From contig NZ_KB899341.1 of NCBI RefSeq assembly GCF_000378165.1, forward strand, positions 1-64,000: 64,000 nt of DNA. The letters run 5' to 3'. The stretch comes from Saccharibacter floricola DSM 15669. Lineage in GTDB: Bacteria; Pseudomonadota; Alphaproteobacteria; Acetobacterales; Acetobacteraceae. A program made the position numbers and the translations under genes. Shown one piece after another: positions 10,129 to 17,871 of the stretch. How positions within the stretch are numbered: the stretch's first letter is position 1; every line of letters begins with the position of its first letter. The notes under the pieces are model-generated. The model worked only from the letters and a program-made list of their open reading frames with translations. It had not been told where the DNA came from and did not search any database.

Positions 10129-11564
10129 GCGCGTTTAGGCTCCATCTCATCAGATCCGGAAAGAGGCTCCACCTTTTCATCTCGAGAAAAGGACGAAGCA
10201 TGATCATCATTTAGCCCTGCAGCATCCCACATCTCACGGGGATCATACAAATCGGCAGCAAAAATCGTTAAAATAACAACAGCAGCAAAGAATATAACGC
10301 CCGTTTCCGCCATAACACGGGCAAAAAATGGAAAACGCACCACGGCGACAAGAATCGAGATCATAAATACGTCAATCATAGACCATCGCCCAATAAACAC
10401 GACTATACGGTAGAGTTTACTAAGCCATGGCAAAATCCATCGTCGCGGATGACGCTGATAGTACAGCATCACATTCAAAGACACAATTTTCAGCACTGGA
10501 ACGGTGATACTCGCAAAGAGTACCAAGAGGGATAGAAAATAGAGCTTAGACTGCCAAAGCTCTATCACACCGCCAATAATTGTATGGGGGCCACTATGGC
10601 CAAGCTTAGTAAGCGACATGACAGGGAAAAGATTGGCCGGAACGTAACAACTCAGAGAGGCAATAAGGAACGCTATTGTCGCACTAAAGCTATTCCGTTT
10701 ACGGCGGCGTAAAATCTGCCCACAACGCGGGCAATCACCCATATCATGTTCCGCCGCCACGGCATCCTCAGCAACAAAAACGAGATGACACGCATGACAA
10801 GACAGCATCTTCTCAGGATGAGGGAGTGGATGAACGTCGCTTGGATATAAACCGAGCCCATGCCGCTTATCAACTGATTGGTGCCTCCAAATAATGCTCG
10901 CATCAAAGGTAGAGTCCATCACGGCCATCATCAACATCAACCCGCCCAGCAGGAAGGCCCCTGGCTCTAGGGTTACGACCGCCATATCCACCAATTTTGT
11001 ATAGGCAACAATCAACCCGATGACATAAACTTCAACCATCGACCACGGTCGTAAACGCTCATACCACGCCATACAGGGCCTAATCCAAAGTGGTACCTGC
11101 GCACGGAAACTTCCCCCCAAGATCGCGAGCATGAGTGCTAACACCACCCCGGGCATCACCACGGTTGTAAAACCGACTAGGATACCAATTTCTCCAAACC
11201 CCTGATGGATAAGCTCAATCGGGCCGCTTATAAGATTAACAGCGTTACGCCGTCCATGCACATCCAATACCAGGAGCGGGCTGAGCAATAACGCCCAGTA
11301 CAAAGCTAAAGAGGCAACACAAAAGCCAAGGGGCGCCAAAATGGCTGAGGTGCGCCGGCGCCGTTCCAACTTGCCCCCACAGCGCGGACAGGCAGCCGTC
11401 AGTCCGGGCTCTAGGGAAGGGACGCGCTGAAACAGCCCACATGTTGGGCATTCATGCACACCTTCTACAACGCGAAGATTTGGCTGTGGTGTATCGCGGT
11501 GGTGCACAGAGCACGCGCCTCCCTTACTCCAAAGCCCTTTATGAAAATAATCATTCCTGAGCAT
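10125..11564 (-). CDS. pqiA: PqiA family paraquat-inducible inner-membrane protein
   Basis: A 479-aa polytopic protein made of two similar halves, each with a zinc-ribbon-like motif followed by four transmembrane helices. The Cys motifs are CPTCGLF...CPRCG (about residues 40-65) and CHACHLV...CPRCG (about 265-300). PqiA works with PqiB and PqiC in envelope lipid homeostasis. In E. coli the operon is SoxRS- and paraquat-inducible. I chose the ATG at 11564, preceded by GGGGGG, over an in-frame GTG at 11591. It is the first gene of the pqiABC operon, so the promoter must lie between it and tRNA-Thr. Confidence 0.92.
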   Translation of the reverse strand: MLRNDYFHKGLWSKGGACSVHHRDTPQPNLRVVEGVHECPTCGLFQRVPSLEPGLTAACPRCGGKLERRRRTSAILAPLGFCVASLALYWALLLSPLLVLDVHGRRNAVNLISGPIELIHQGFGEIGILVGFTTVVMPGVVLALMLAILGGSFRAQVPLWIRPCMAWYERLRPWSMVEVYVIGLIVAYTKLVDMAVVTLEPGAFLLGGLMLMMAVMDSTFDASIIWRHQSVDKRHGLGLYPSDVHPLPHPEKMLSCHACHLVFVAEDAVAAEHDMGDCPRCGQILRRRKRNSFSATIAFLIASLSCYVPANLFPVMSLTKLGHSGPHTIIGGVIELWQSKLYFLSLLVLFASITVPVLKIVSLNVMLYYQRHPRRWILPWLSKLYRIVVFIGRWSMIDVFMISILVAVVRFPFFARVMAETGVIFFAAVVILTIFAADLYDPREMWDAAGLNDDHASSFSRDEKVEPLSGSDEMEPKRA

Positions 11565-11644
11565 AGCACCCCCCAATGTGACAGAGCACACTGCTCCTGC
11601 AACCCCTTCTTATACACTGTCAGGAATTATTTTTACGCAACCCG

Positions 11645-11673
11645 TTGCGAAAGCGCTCTATTTTCTTTATAGG
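11645..11673 (+). promoter_or_regulatory. Probable promoter of tRNA-Thr
   Basis: TTGCGA (11645-11650) and TATAGG (11668-11673) are exactly 17 bases apart. The mature tRNA starts 11 bases downstream at 11684. Confidence 0.5.
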
Positions 11674-11683
11674 CACTGCGAGC

Positions 11684-11758
<75 letters not shown>

Positions 11759-11819
11759 TCTCCTCCACCTTTGATAATATTATTTAAAGCGCAGGACTCA
11801 TTGCCTGGGGGTCCAAACA

Positions 11820-13001
11820 TTGCTGTACCGACGAGGGGCTTACACCCTCTTTTCCACGATCATGACGATGGCACTTTTTTTGAGTCCTATCGTTGCACCC
11901 GCTTATAGTCGTCAGCAGCCCCTTTTTTACGCACCAACACCCAGCCTCGCCTGTGAAAGTGCGGCGCTCACGGAGCGCCTTTATTCAGCAGAAAGAATAC
12001 ATTTATCTGCGGAAGCAGCTCACCGTTTACACGAGCACCAAAAAGCCCACTGCCATACACTAACAATAGATCAATTATGGGAGCCGCTCCATGTTCGTGG
12101 GTCTTTAGTCGAGATTAAAGGTGTCTCACCCAATAACGTTGATGGGCTACGCCTGTATGTCCCTCAAACACGACTAACGCCTTTAGAACCAGAAACATCA
12201 CCCAGCTTTACGTTCTCTCCCATTGTACATCAGCCAACATTACCACCTGACCTCCCCTTTGTCGGGTTTGGTCTCTACTTTATATGGCGTGGAATACGCT
12301 TCTTACGCCGCCGTCGGCGCACATGGCGTGTTATCCGCACCCTTATCACAAGCCACTCACACACCCTCTTTGAACGACGCCGGCAGCTCCTAACCCCTAA
12401 TCCATATGGAAGCACCAACCCGAATCGTTGGCATAAAGAGAAAGAAACCTTCTGCCAAAGCGTCTTACTCCCAGCCCTTCGGCAAAAAAAACTAATCCAA
12501 TTTTGGCCCATATGGGAAAAACGCACGGATCGCTTTATTGAAAGCTGCACGCGCCGCACCGCGCCCAAACATCCTCCTAGCCCAACCTTTGAACCGCCAG
12601 AGACCCTTTCCCCATCGCATGATCGGGCTTTAACATCACGTATGGAGCCACTTGATTACGAACGATATTGCGCACAAATTTTGCAGCGTGCTGGTTGGCA
12701 GACTTACGTTACTCCCACAGGGAGCGACCAAGGAGCTGATATTATTGCCACCCGTCGTCAGGTTCGACTCGTTGTACAGTGTAAGCTCTATAGCCGTCCT
12801 GTAGGCAATAAGGCAGTGCAGGAAGTCTTTACGGCATGCAAATATCAGCGCGCCCAACTTGCTGCTGTTGTCTCTAATGCAGGCTATACGCGTCACGCAC
12901 GACAGCTTGCTGCCAGCACAGGCGTGTATCTTCTCCATCACCGGCAGCTTGCAAGCCTTGATGAAAGCACCCCTCAACCTGGCCAAGCTTCTTTTTTATA
13001 A
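11820..13001 (+). CDS. Membrane-anchored restriction endonuclease-like (Mrr-type) protein
   Basis: A 393-aa protein with three parts. An N-terminal signal or anchor segment (TIMTMALFLSPIVAPAYS) is followed by an unrecognised stretch, then a second hydrophobic segment (LPFVGFGLYFIWRGIRFL, about 140-158) and a very basic RRRRRTWR patch. The C-terminal 110 residues match the Mrr-cat/HJR PD-(D/E)XK nuclease fold: LDYERYCAQILQRAGW, then GSDQGADII with the metal-binding Asp, then VVQCKLY with the QxK motif. Known Mrr-family enzymes cut modified or foreign DNA. The start used is TTG at 11820 after GGGGG; an ATG at 11862 is the alternative. Target and role unknown. Confidence 0.7.
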   Translation: MLYRRGAYTLFSTIMTMALFLSPIVAPAYSRQQPLFYAPTPSLACESAALTERLYSAERIHLSAEAAHRLHEHQKAHCHTLTIDQLWEPLHVRGSLVEIKGVSPNNVDGLRLYVPQTRLTPLEPETSPSFTFSPIVHQPTLPPDLPFVGFGLYFIWRGIRFLRRRRRTWRVIRTLITSHSHTLFERRRQLLTPNPYGSTNPNRWHKEKETFCQSVLLPALRQKKLIQFWPIWEKRTDRFIESCTRRTAPKHPPSPTFEPPETLSPSHDRALTSRMEPLDYERYCAQILQRAGWQTYVTPTGSDQGADIIATRRQVRLVVQCKLYSRPVGNKAVQEVFTACKYQRAQLAAVVSNAGYTRHARQLAASTGVYLLHHRQLASLDESTPQPGQASFL

Positions 13002-13081
13002 TCTATTCCTCTAAAGAAATGAGTGGTCGGCCATTTATCAATGGATAGACTTCTTATGTTCCCTTTTAGAGACTACCGTTT

Positions 13082-13744
13082 ATGACCTTCTTTCTCTTCT
13101 CGGTTTCTTTAGGTTTTGCTTTGGGATTTTTCGTCAAAACCTATCGTGTTAAAAAAGAGACCCAACCTTTGCTGCACACCATTCGCTCTCTTGAGAGCAC
13201 GATAACCGCTCTTAAAAAACAAGAGAATGATCGGCAAAAAAATGCAGCTCAATGGCGTTTAAAGCGTGAGAAAAAACAAAAAGAAGAGTCCCAAAACGAC
13301 CTCTCCAACCCCCAAAACCAACTCCGCTTCGTCTCCCAATGCGGCTTATATGCCAAAGCTCCCATTAATCGCGAATGTGCAACAGTCCTTCTTTATCGTC
13401 TTGAAAAATGGGTAAGACAGCAGCATCCAGAATGGCGTATTGGTTTTGAAGTCGGCATGGGCTCTTTTGTTAAAACATTCGAAACACCCCACGACTCTCT
13501 CTCAAACCAAGCTTTCCATTCCTACAACAGCAAACGCGTTGACTTCCTGCTGATTGATAAAAGCGGCCAACCAAAACTCGCGGTTGAATATAATGGATCA
13601 GGCCATGACCTTGATGACATGGCTGAAGCACGGATGACCGTCAAAAAGCGTGCTCTTCGCAAGGCCGGTATTCCACTCTTGGAAATAGAAAAAGACACCC
13701 CAGAAGAAAGAATCTACGCTCTTCTAACTGCCCACTGCCCTTGA
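13082..13744 (+). CDS. Membrane-anchored DUF2726-type (PD-(D/E)XK-like) protein
   Basis: A 220-aa protein. An N-terminal transmembrane helix (FFLFSVSLGFALGFFV) is followed by a charged coiled-coil stretch (residues about 25-75, rich in Lys, Glu and Gln). The C-terminal domain has SQCGLYAKAPINREC, then the core SKRVDFLLIDKSGQ and AVEYNGSGHD, as in DUF2726. That family is related to restriction-endonuclease-fold proteins; the Asp and Glu would be the metal ligands, with Asn where a canonical enzyme has Lys. It lies 80 bases downstream of the Mrr-like gene on the same strand with no terminator between them. Both are membrane-tethered, so joint action is plausible but unproven. Confidence 0.65.
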   Translation: MTFFLFSVSLGFALGFFVKTYRVKKETQPLLHTIRSLESTITALKKQENDRQKNAAQWRLKREKKQKEESQNDLSNPQNQLRFVSQCGLYAKAPINRECATVLLYRLEKWVRQQHPEWRIGFEVGMGSFVKTFETPHDSLSNQAFHSYNSKRVDFLLIDKSGQPKLAVEYNGSGHDLDDMAEARMTVKKRALRKAGIPLLEIEKDTPEERIYALLTAHCP

Positions 13745-13757
13745 TAACGCCCCGCTT

Positions 13758-14273
13758 TTACGCAGAGTGGTCACGCCATACGAACACATGACGACCTGGG
13801 CGCAGGCCGTATTCACCCGTGGCCACAAAGCCTAGTTTTTCTAACAGTTGCCATGATGGGCGGTTTTCAGCACGGCATTCTGCAATAATCTGTCGTTGGG
13901 GAACATTGTGTGTAAGAGCTTCAAGCGCAGCAGAAACCGCCTCATAAGCAATACCACGTCGATATTGAGCAGGATGCACCCAATAGCCGATCTCTACTTG
14001 ATCATCTCCTCTAGGATGCACACCGATGACTGCGACCAATGACACGTTCCCATGAAAGCAAACACCAAGGAACTGCCCTCCTTCTTCCCTTGTGACATCT
14101 AAGAGAGCATCAGCATCTGCACGCGTAAAAGGGGTCGGCAAGAAATGAACGACTTCTGTAATGTCTTTGTGATTCGTGAGCTCCGTTAATACCGTAGCAT
14201 CCTGCTTTGTTAACGGACGCAACGTAAAGCGCTCTGTGTGCAAAGCGGGCATCTCCAATGGTGCTTTCATCAC
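13758..14273 (-). CDS. GNAT family N-acetyltransferase (RimJ/RimL type)
   Basis: A 171-aa acetyltransferase. The RimJ/RimL-like start is LHTERFTLRPLTKQDA. The acetyl-CoA-binding motif A region is VEIGYWVHPAQYRRGIAYEAV (about residues 95-115), with the pyrophosphate loop RRGIAY. Motif B follows as ENRPSWQLLEKLGF. Family members acetylate protein N-termini, small amines or antibiotics; the substrate here cannot be read from sequence. GTG at 14273 has AGGGGA six bases upstream, and an ATG follows immediately at 14270. It converges on the DUF2726 gene with a 13-base gap. Confidence 0.85.
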   Translation of the reverse strand: MMKAPLEMPALHTERFTLRPLTKQDATVLTELTNHKDITEVVHFLPTPFTRADADALLDVTREEGGQFLGVCFHGNVSLVAVIGVHPRGDDQVEIGYWVHPAQYRRGIAYEAVSAALEALTHNVPQRQIIAECRAENRPSWQLLEKLGFVATGEYGLRPGRHVFVWRDHSA

Positions 14274-14305
14274 ATGAATTCCCCTAACCTCTTATCCTAC
14301 CCAAC

Positions 14306-14340
14306 AAAAAGGGCCCGCCTCATCATGAAGCAGGCCCTTT
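14306..14340 (-). terminator. Rho-independent terminator after ahpF
   Basis: On the minus strand AAAGGGCC and GGCCCTTT flank a loop of about 18 bases that can pair further, followed by TTTTT. It lies 55 bases after the ahpF stop and before the GNAT gene. Confidence 0.75.
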
Positions 14341-14394
14341 CCTTCATACTCTCTTAAAAACCATCACTCTCAAGTCACGGTCTTTCAGAAGAGA

Positions 14395-15960
14395 TTAAGA
14401 CGCAACCGAGTTACGGATGAGGTAATCAAAGGCAGACAGAGCCGCCTTTGCGCCTTCGCCCTCTGCAATCACGATCTGCTTATAAGGGACAGTCGTCGCG
14501 TCACCAGCACCAAAGATGCCCGGGACTGTGCTGCGGCAACGCTCATCAATCACCACTTCACCAATGCGAGACGTCTCAACCGTGCCTTTCAACCAATCTG
14601 TGTTTGGCAGCAAGCCGATCTGAACAAAAATACCATCAACTTTCAGCTCATGATTCTCGCCGTCTTTCACACCCTGCCAAGACAGGCCGGTCATCTTCTT
14701 CCCGTCACCCTGGATCTCTGTGGTGCGCGCATTCAAAACAACATCCACATTCGGCAGACTATGCAGCTTCTCTTGCAACACTTCATCAGCCGTCAACTGA
14801 GGGTCATATTGCAGCACGGTAACGTGCGAAACGACACCAGCGAGGTCAATCGCGGCCTCAACACCACTATTACCACCGCCAGCAACAGCGACAGGACGCC
14901 CCTTAAAGAATGGGCCATCACAATGAGGGCAATAGGCGACACCGCGGCTACGATATTCTTCTTCACCCGGCACACCAAGTTGACGCCACCGCGCGCCTGT
15001 CGCCACGATGATCGTGCGGGCCTTCAAGTGAGCACCGCTCGCCAGAACGACCTCATGCAGACCGCCTTCCTTCTCAGCCGGTATCAGCTTCGCAGCGAGC
15101 TGGCCTGCAATGATACGCACATCGTAGCTACGCACGTGCTGCTCAAGATTGCGCGCCAATGTTGGGCCATCTGTCTCTGGAATAGAGATAAAGTTCTCAA
15201 TCCCTGATGTATCATTGACCTGACCACCGAAGCGCTCTGCCAACAGCCCCGTACGCACACCTTTACGTGCCGTATAGATTGCCGCCGCACAACCTGCCGG
15301 GCCTGAGCCAATCACCAGCGTATCAAACGGTGCTTCATCATTGAGCTTCTCAGCAGAACGAGCGGCCCCAGCACTATCAACCTTGGCCAGAATCTGACCA
15401 AGATCCATACGCCCGCTAGAGAAGTTCTCACCGTTCAAGAAGACCTGCGGCACAGAACGCACATCACGTGCTTCCACCTCATCTTGGAACAAAGCGCCAT
15501 CAATGGACGTGTGATGGATCTTGGGGTTCAAGATGCTCATCGTGTTCAGCGCTTGCACGACGTCTGGGCAGTTATGGCAAGAGAGCGAGAAATATGTCTC
15601 GAAATGATACTCGCCATCTAACGCTTTAATCTGCTCAACCTGATCAGGTTCAACCTTTGGTGGATGTCCACCCACTTGCAGCAGCGCCAAAACAAGCGAC
15701 GTAAACTCATGACCAAGCGGCAGACCGGCAAAGCGAACCTTTACGTCAGAATCCTTACGGCGAATTAAAAATGACGGACGACGCTTGTCAGTACCCCCTT
15801 CTTCAAGGTATACCTTGTCAGAGAGTTCGGAAATTTCAGTAAGCAGTTCCCGCATGTCGCGGGACTTTTCGTCTTCCCCGAGGGACGACTCGAGTACGAT
15901 ATCATCGCGCAGATGCTGCAAATACGTACGTAGCTGTGTCTTCAGATCGTCGTTGAGCAT
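14395..15960 (-). CDS. ahpF: Alkyl hydroperoxide reductase subunit F
   Basis: NADH-dependent flavoprotein that recycles AhpC, 521 aa, the same length as E. coli AhpF. The N-terminal double thioredoxin-like domain has redox motif CHNC (about residues 128-131). The FAD-binding Rossmann motif [17 protein letters not shown] starts near 217, the second redox motif CPHC is near 344, and the NAD motif is [15 protein letters not shown]. The C-terminal [16 protein letters not shown] contacts FAD. Electrons pass NADH to FAD to CPHC to CHNC to AhpC. It lies downstream of ahpC, with two hairpins in the 152-base gap that probably lower ahpF expression relative to ahpC. Confidence 0.97.
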   Translation of the reverse strand: MLNDDLKTQLRTYLQHLRDDIVLESSLGEDEKSRDMRELLTEISELSDKVYLEEGGTDKRRPSFLIRRKDSDVKVRFAGLPLGHEFTSLVLALLQVGGHPPKVEPDQVEQIKALDGEYHFETYFSLSCHNCPDVVQALNTMSILNPKIHHTSIDGALFQDEVEARDVRSVPQVFLNGENFSSGRMDLGQILAKVDSAGAARSAEKLNDEAPFDTLVIGSGPAGCAAAIYTARKGVRTGLLAERFGGQVNDTSGIENFISIPETDGPTLARNLEQHVRSYDVRIIAGQLAAKLIPAEKEGGLHEVVLASGAHLKARTIIVATGARWRQLGVPGEEEYRSRGVAYCPHCDGPFFKGRPVAVAGGGNSGVEAAIDLAGVVSHVTVLQYDPQLTADEVLQEKLHSLPNVDVVLNARTTEIQGDGKKMTGLSWQGVKDGENHELKVDGIFVQIGLLPNTDWLKGTVETSRIGEVVIDERCRSTVPGIFGAGDATTVPYKQIVIAEGEGAKAALSAFDYLIRNSVAS

Positions 15961-16017
15961 GATATTTCCCTAGAACTTGAGACCAGAACCGATAGCATAA
16001 GGCCGGTCGATAGAGAC

Positions 16018-16089
16018 GAAAAGAGGCGTGTCGATCCCCCCGACACGCCCCCTCTCTTTGGCCCACGCAAGGTAGGGAACCTACCTTGC
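16018..16089 (-). terminator. Two hairpins between ahpC and ahpF (attenuator/terminator)
   Basis: Nearest ahpC is a perfect 10-bp stem, GCAAGGTAGG (16067-16076) with CCTACCTTGC (16080-16089), with a three-base loop. Next comes a 9-bp stem, GGCGTGTCG (16025-16033) with CGACACGCC (16041-16049), extended by GAGG/CCTC and followed on the minus strand by CTTTTC. The second resembles a weak intrinsic terminator, so partial readthrough into ahpF is likely. Confidence 0.65.
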
Positions 16090-16112
16090 TGTACCTTGTC
16101 GAAAGATCGAGA

Positions 16113-16688
16113 TCAGATCTTGCCGATGAGGTCGAGAGACGGGTTCAGCGTAGCTGTAGAGCCATCTTCTTTCCATTTTGCAGGGCAAACCTCACCTGGG
16201 TGAGCGGCAACGTACTGAGCAGCGCGCACCTTGTCGAGAAGCTCGCTAGCACTACGGCCAACGCCACCAGAAGTGGTCTCGATGTACTGGATCGCACCTT
16301 CTGGGTCGATCAGGAACGTTGCACGCTCTGCAACATGGCTGCCGTCTTCGATCAGAGCATCGAAGTTACGAGCGATCACACCAGCAGGGTCACCAATCAT
16401 GGTGTATTTCACCTTGCCGATGGCTGGTGATGTGTCGTGCCATGCTTTGTGGGTGAAGTGCTTATCTGTCGAAACAGAGAAGATTTCCACGCCCAGCTTC
16501 TGGAACGTTTCGTGGTTTTCAGCCAGATCTTCAAGCTCGGTTGGGCACACGAACGTGAAGTCAGCTGGGTAGAAGAATACAACAGACCATTTACCGCGCA
16601 GATCAGCATCAGACACTTCAAAGAAGTCGCGTCCTTCGCGGAATGCTTGCGCCGTGAATGGCTTAACTTGGGAACCGATAGCAGGCAT
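16113..16688 (-). CDS. ahpC: Alkyl hydroperoxide reductase subunit C (typical 2-Cys peroxiredoxin)
   Basis: Peroxidase subunit, 191 aa, reducing H2O2, organic peroxides and peroxynitrite in the cytosol. Peroxidatic Cys48 lies in the motif [10 protein letters not shown]; resolving Cys168 lies in [10 protein letters not shown]. The family motif FFYPADFTF and the catalytic Arg region ([10 protein letters not shown]) are intact. The N-terminus MPAIGSQV follows GGGAGAG about five bases upstream. It is divergent from oxyR, and the gap contains inverted repeats likely bound by OxyR. It is reduced by the neighbouring AhpF. Confidence 0.98.
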   Translation of the reverse strand: MPAIGSQVKPFTAQAFREGRDFFEVSDADLRGKWSVVFFYPADFTFVCPTELEDLAENHETFQKLGVEIFSVSTDKHFTHKAWHDTSPAIGKVKYTMIGDPAGVIARNFDALIEDGSHVAERATFLIDPEGAIQYIETTSGGVGRSASELLDKVRAAQYVAAHPGEVCPAKWKEDGSTATLNPSLDLIGKI

Positions 16689-16784
16689 AAAACTCTCCCA
16701 TTAATGAAATATGACCGACCCCATACATAGGGGCGTCTGCCAAAAGGAACAACCGGGGGCGAAAGATGTCAAGCAGCCCTCGCC

Positions 16785-16819
16785 AGGACCGATGTCCTAT
16801 AAATGAGAACCTTTCTCAT
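16785..16819. promoter_or_regulatory. Tandem dyads in the ahpC/oxyR gap (candidate OxyR sites)
   Basis: Two perfect inverted repeats lie side by side: AGGAC-CGAT-GTCCT (16785-16798) and ATGAGAA-CCT-TTCTCAT (16803-16819). Their centres are about 20 bases apart, close to two helical turns, as expected for a LysR-type tetramer. A TTGACA reading toward ahpC lies at 16772-16767. OxyR control of ahpC is well established; assignment of these repeats is inference. Confidence 0.55.
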
Positions 16820-16884
16820 ATTCTGCAAGCCTTCTTTTTTGAATTCCTCTTCCCCCTGCTTCCAACTAACCCTATCTTAGGGAC

Positions 16885-17820
16885 ATGTCTTACGTACCTC
16901 TCTCCGGTTTATCCCTCCGGGATATTGAATATGTGGTTGCAGTTGACGACCTTCGCAACTTCTCTCGTGCAGCAGAGCGCTGCGGCGTTAGCCAAGCGGG
17001 CCTGTCTGAGCAGGTGCGAAAGCTAGAGCAGCTGCTCAATGTCACGTTATTTGAACGATCCCGACGCCATGTAGCTCCCACCCCCGAAGGAGCCCGCCTT
17101 ATCGTGCTCGGGCGGGAGGTTCTTGCGTCCGCTCGAAACCTCTTAGAGGTGGCGCGTGCGCATACAGGGCCGCTGGATGGGCTACTCCATATCGGCGTTA
17201 TCCCAACCTTGGGGCCTTATTATATTCCTGGCTTGTTGCAGCGTCTCCGGCAAGAATATGCCCAGCTCAGCCTCCGCCTAACAGAAAAAACGACGAGCAA
17301 TCTCATCCAGTCCCTCCGGCAGGGAGAGCTGGATGTCGCTTTCCTTGCACCAACAGCTGCTACAGAAACACTTGAACAAGAGCCTCTCTTTCGAGAGCCT
17401 TTTGTAGCGGTCTTCCCTGCCCAGCATGAGCTTGCCCAAAAGCCTGATATTACCTTAGACGATTTAGGGCGACCTGACCTGCTTTTACTTGAAGATGGGC
17501 ATTGCCTGCGTGACCAAGCCCTTTCAATCTGCCCCAGCAATTTCCGGCCGCAAGATCAACGTCTTGCTACCAGCTTGGAGATGCTTTGGCATATGATTGC
17601 TGCTGGTGAAGGATTCTCCCTCATTCCGCGTCTTGCTCTGAGAAATCGTACAGAATTTGAAGGGCTCGTGAAATTCCGCGAACTTAATCAGACAGAAGCG
17701 TATCGCACTATTGATCTCGTGTGGCGTAGCTCTGACCCACGAGCAGCCTCTTTCCGGGAACTCGCTCATTTCTTGCGTGCCTCAATACCGGAAGGATGCC
17801 TTCCTTATCAGGAGTCGTAG
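16885..17820 (+). CDS. oxyR: Hydrogen-peroxide-sensing LysR-type regulator OxyR
   Basis: A 311-aa LysR-family regulator. The N-terminal winged HTH (residues about 8-67) includes NFSRAAERCGVSQAGLSEQVRKLE. The C-terminal sensor domain contains EDGHCLRDQALSIC, with Cys207 and Cys216 nine residues apart. This matches the Cys199/Cys208 disulfide switch of E. coli OxyR and its GHCLRDQ motif, so peroxide sensing is well supported. It is transcribed divergently from ahpC and so likely activates ahpCF and represses itself. The stop lies 51 bases from the end of the convergent uvrA2. Confidence 0.95.
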   Translation: MSYVPLSGLSLRDIEYVVAVDDLRNFSRAAERCGVSQAGLSEQVRKLEQLLNVTLFERSRRHVAPTPEGARLIVLGREVLASARNLLEVARAHTGPLDGLLHIGVIPTLGPYYIPGLLQRLRQEYAQLSLRLTEKTTSNLIQSLRQGELDVAFLAPTAATETLEQEPLFREPFVAVFPAQHELAQKPDITLDDLGRPDLLLLEDGHCLRDQALSICPSNFRPQDQRLATSLEMLWHMIAAGEGFSLIPRLALRNRTEFEGLVKFRELNQTEAYRTIDLVWRSSDPRAASFRELAHFLRASIPEGCLPYQES

Positions 17821-17871
17821 GCACACTCAGCGACCCGACCAACAATGACCAGAACCGTGCACCTATCACAC

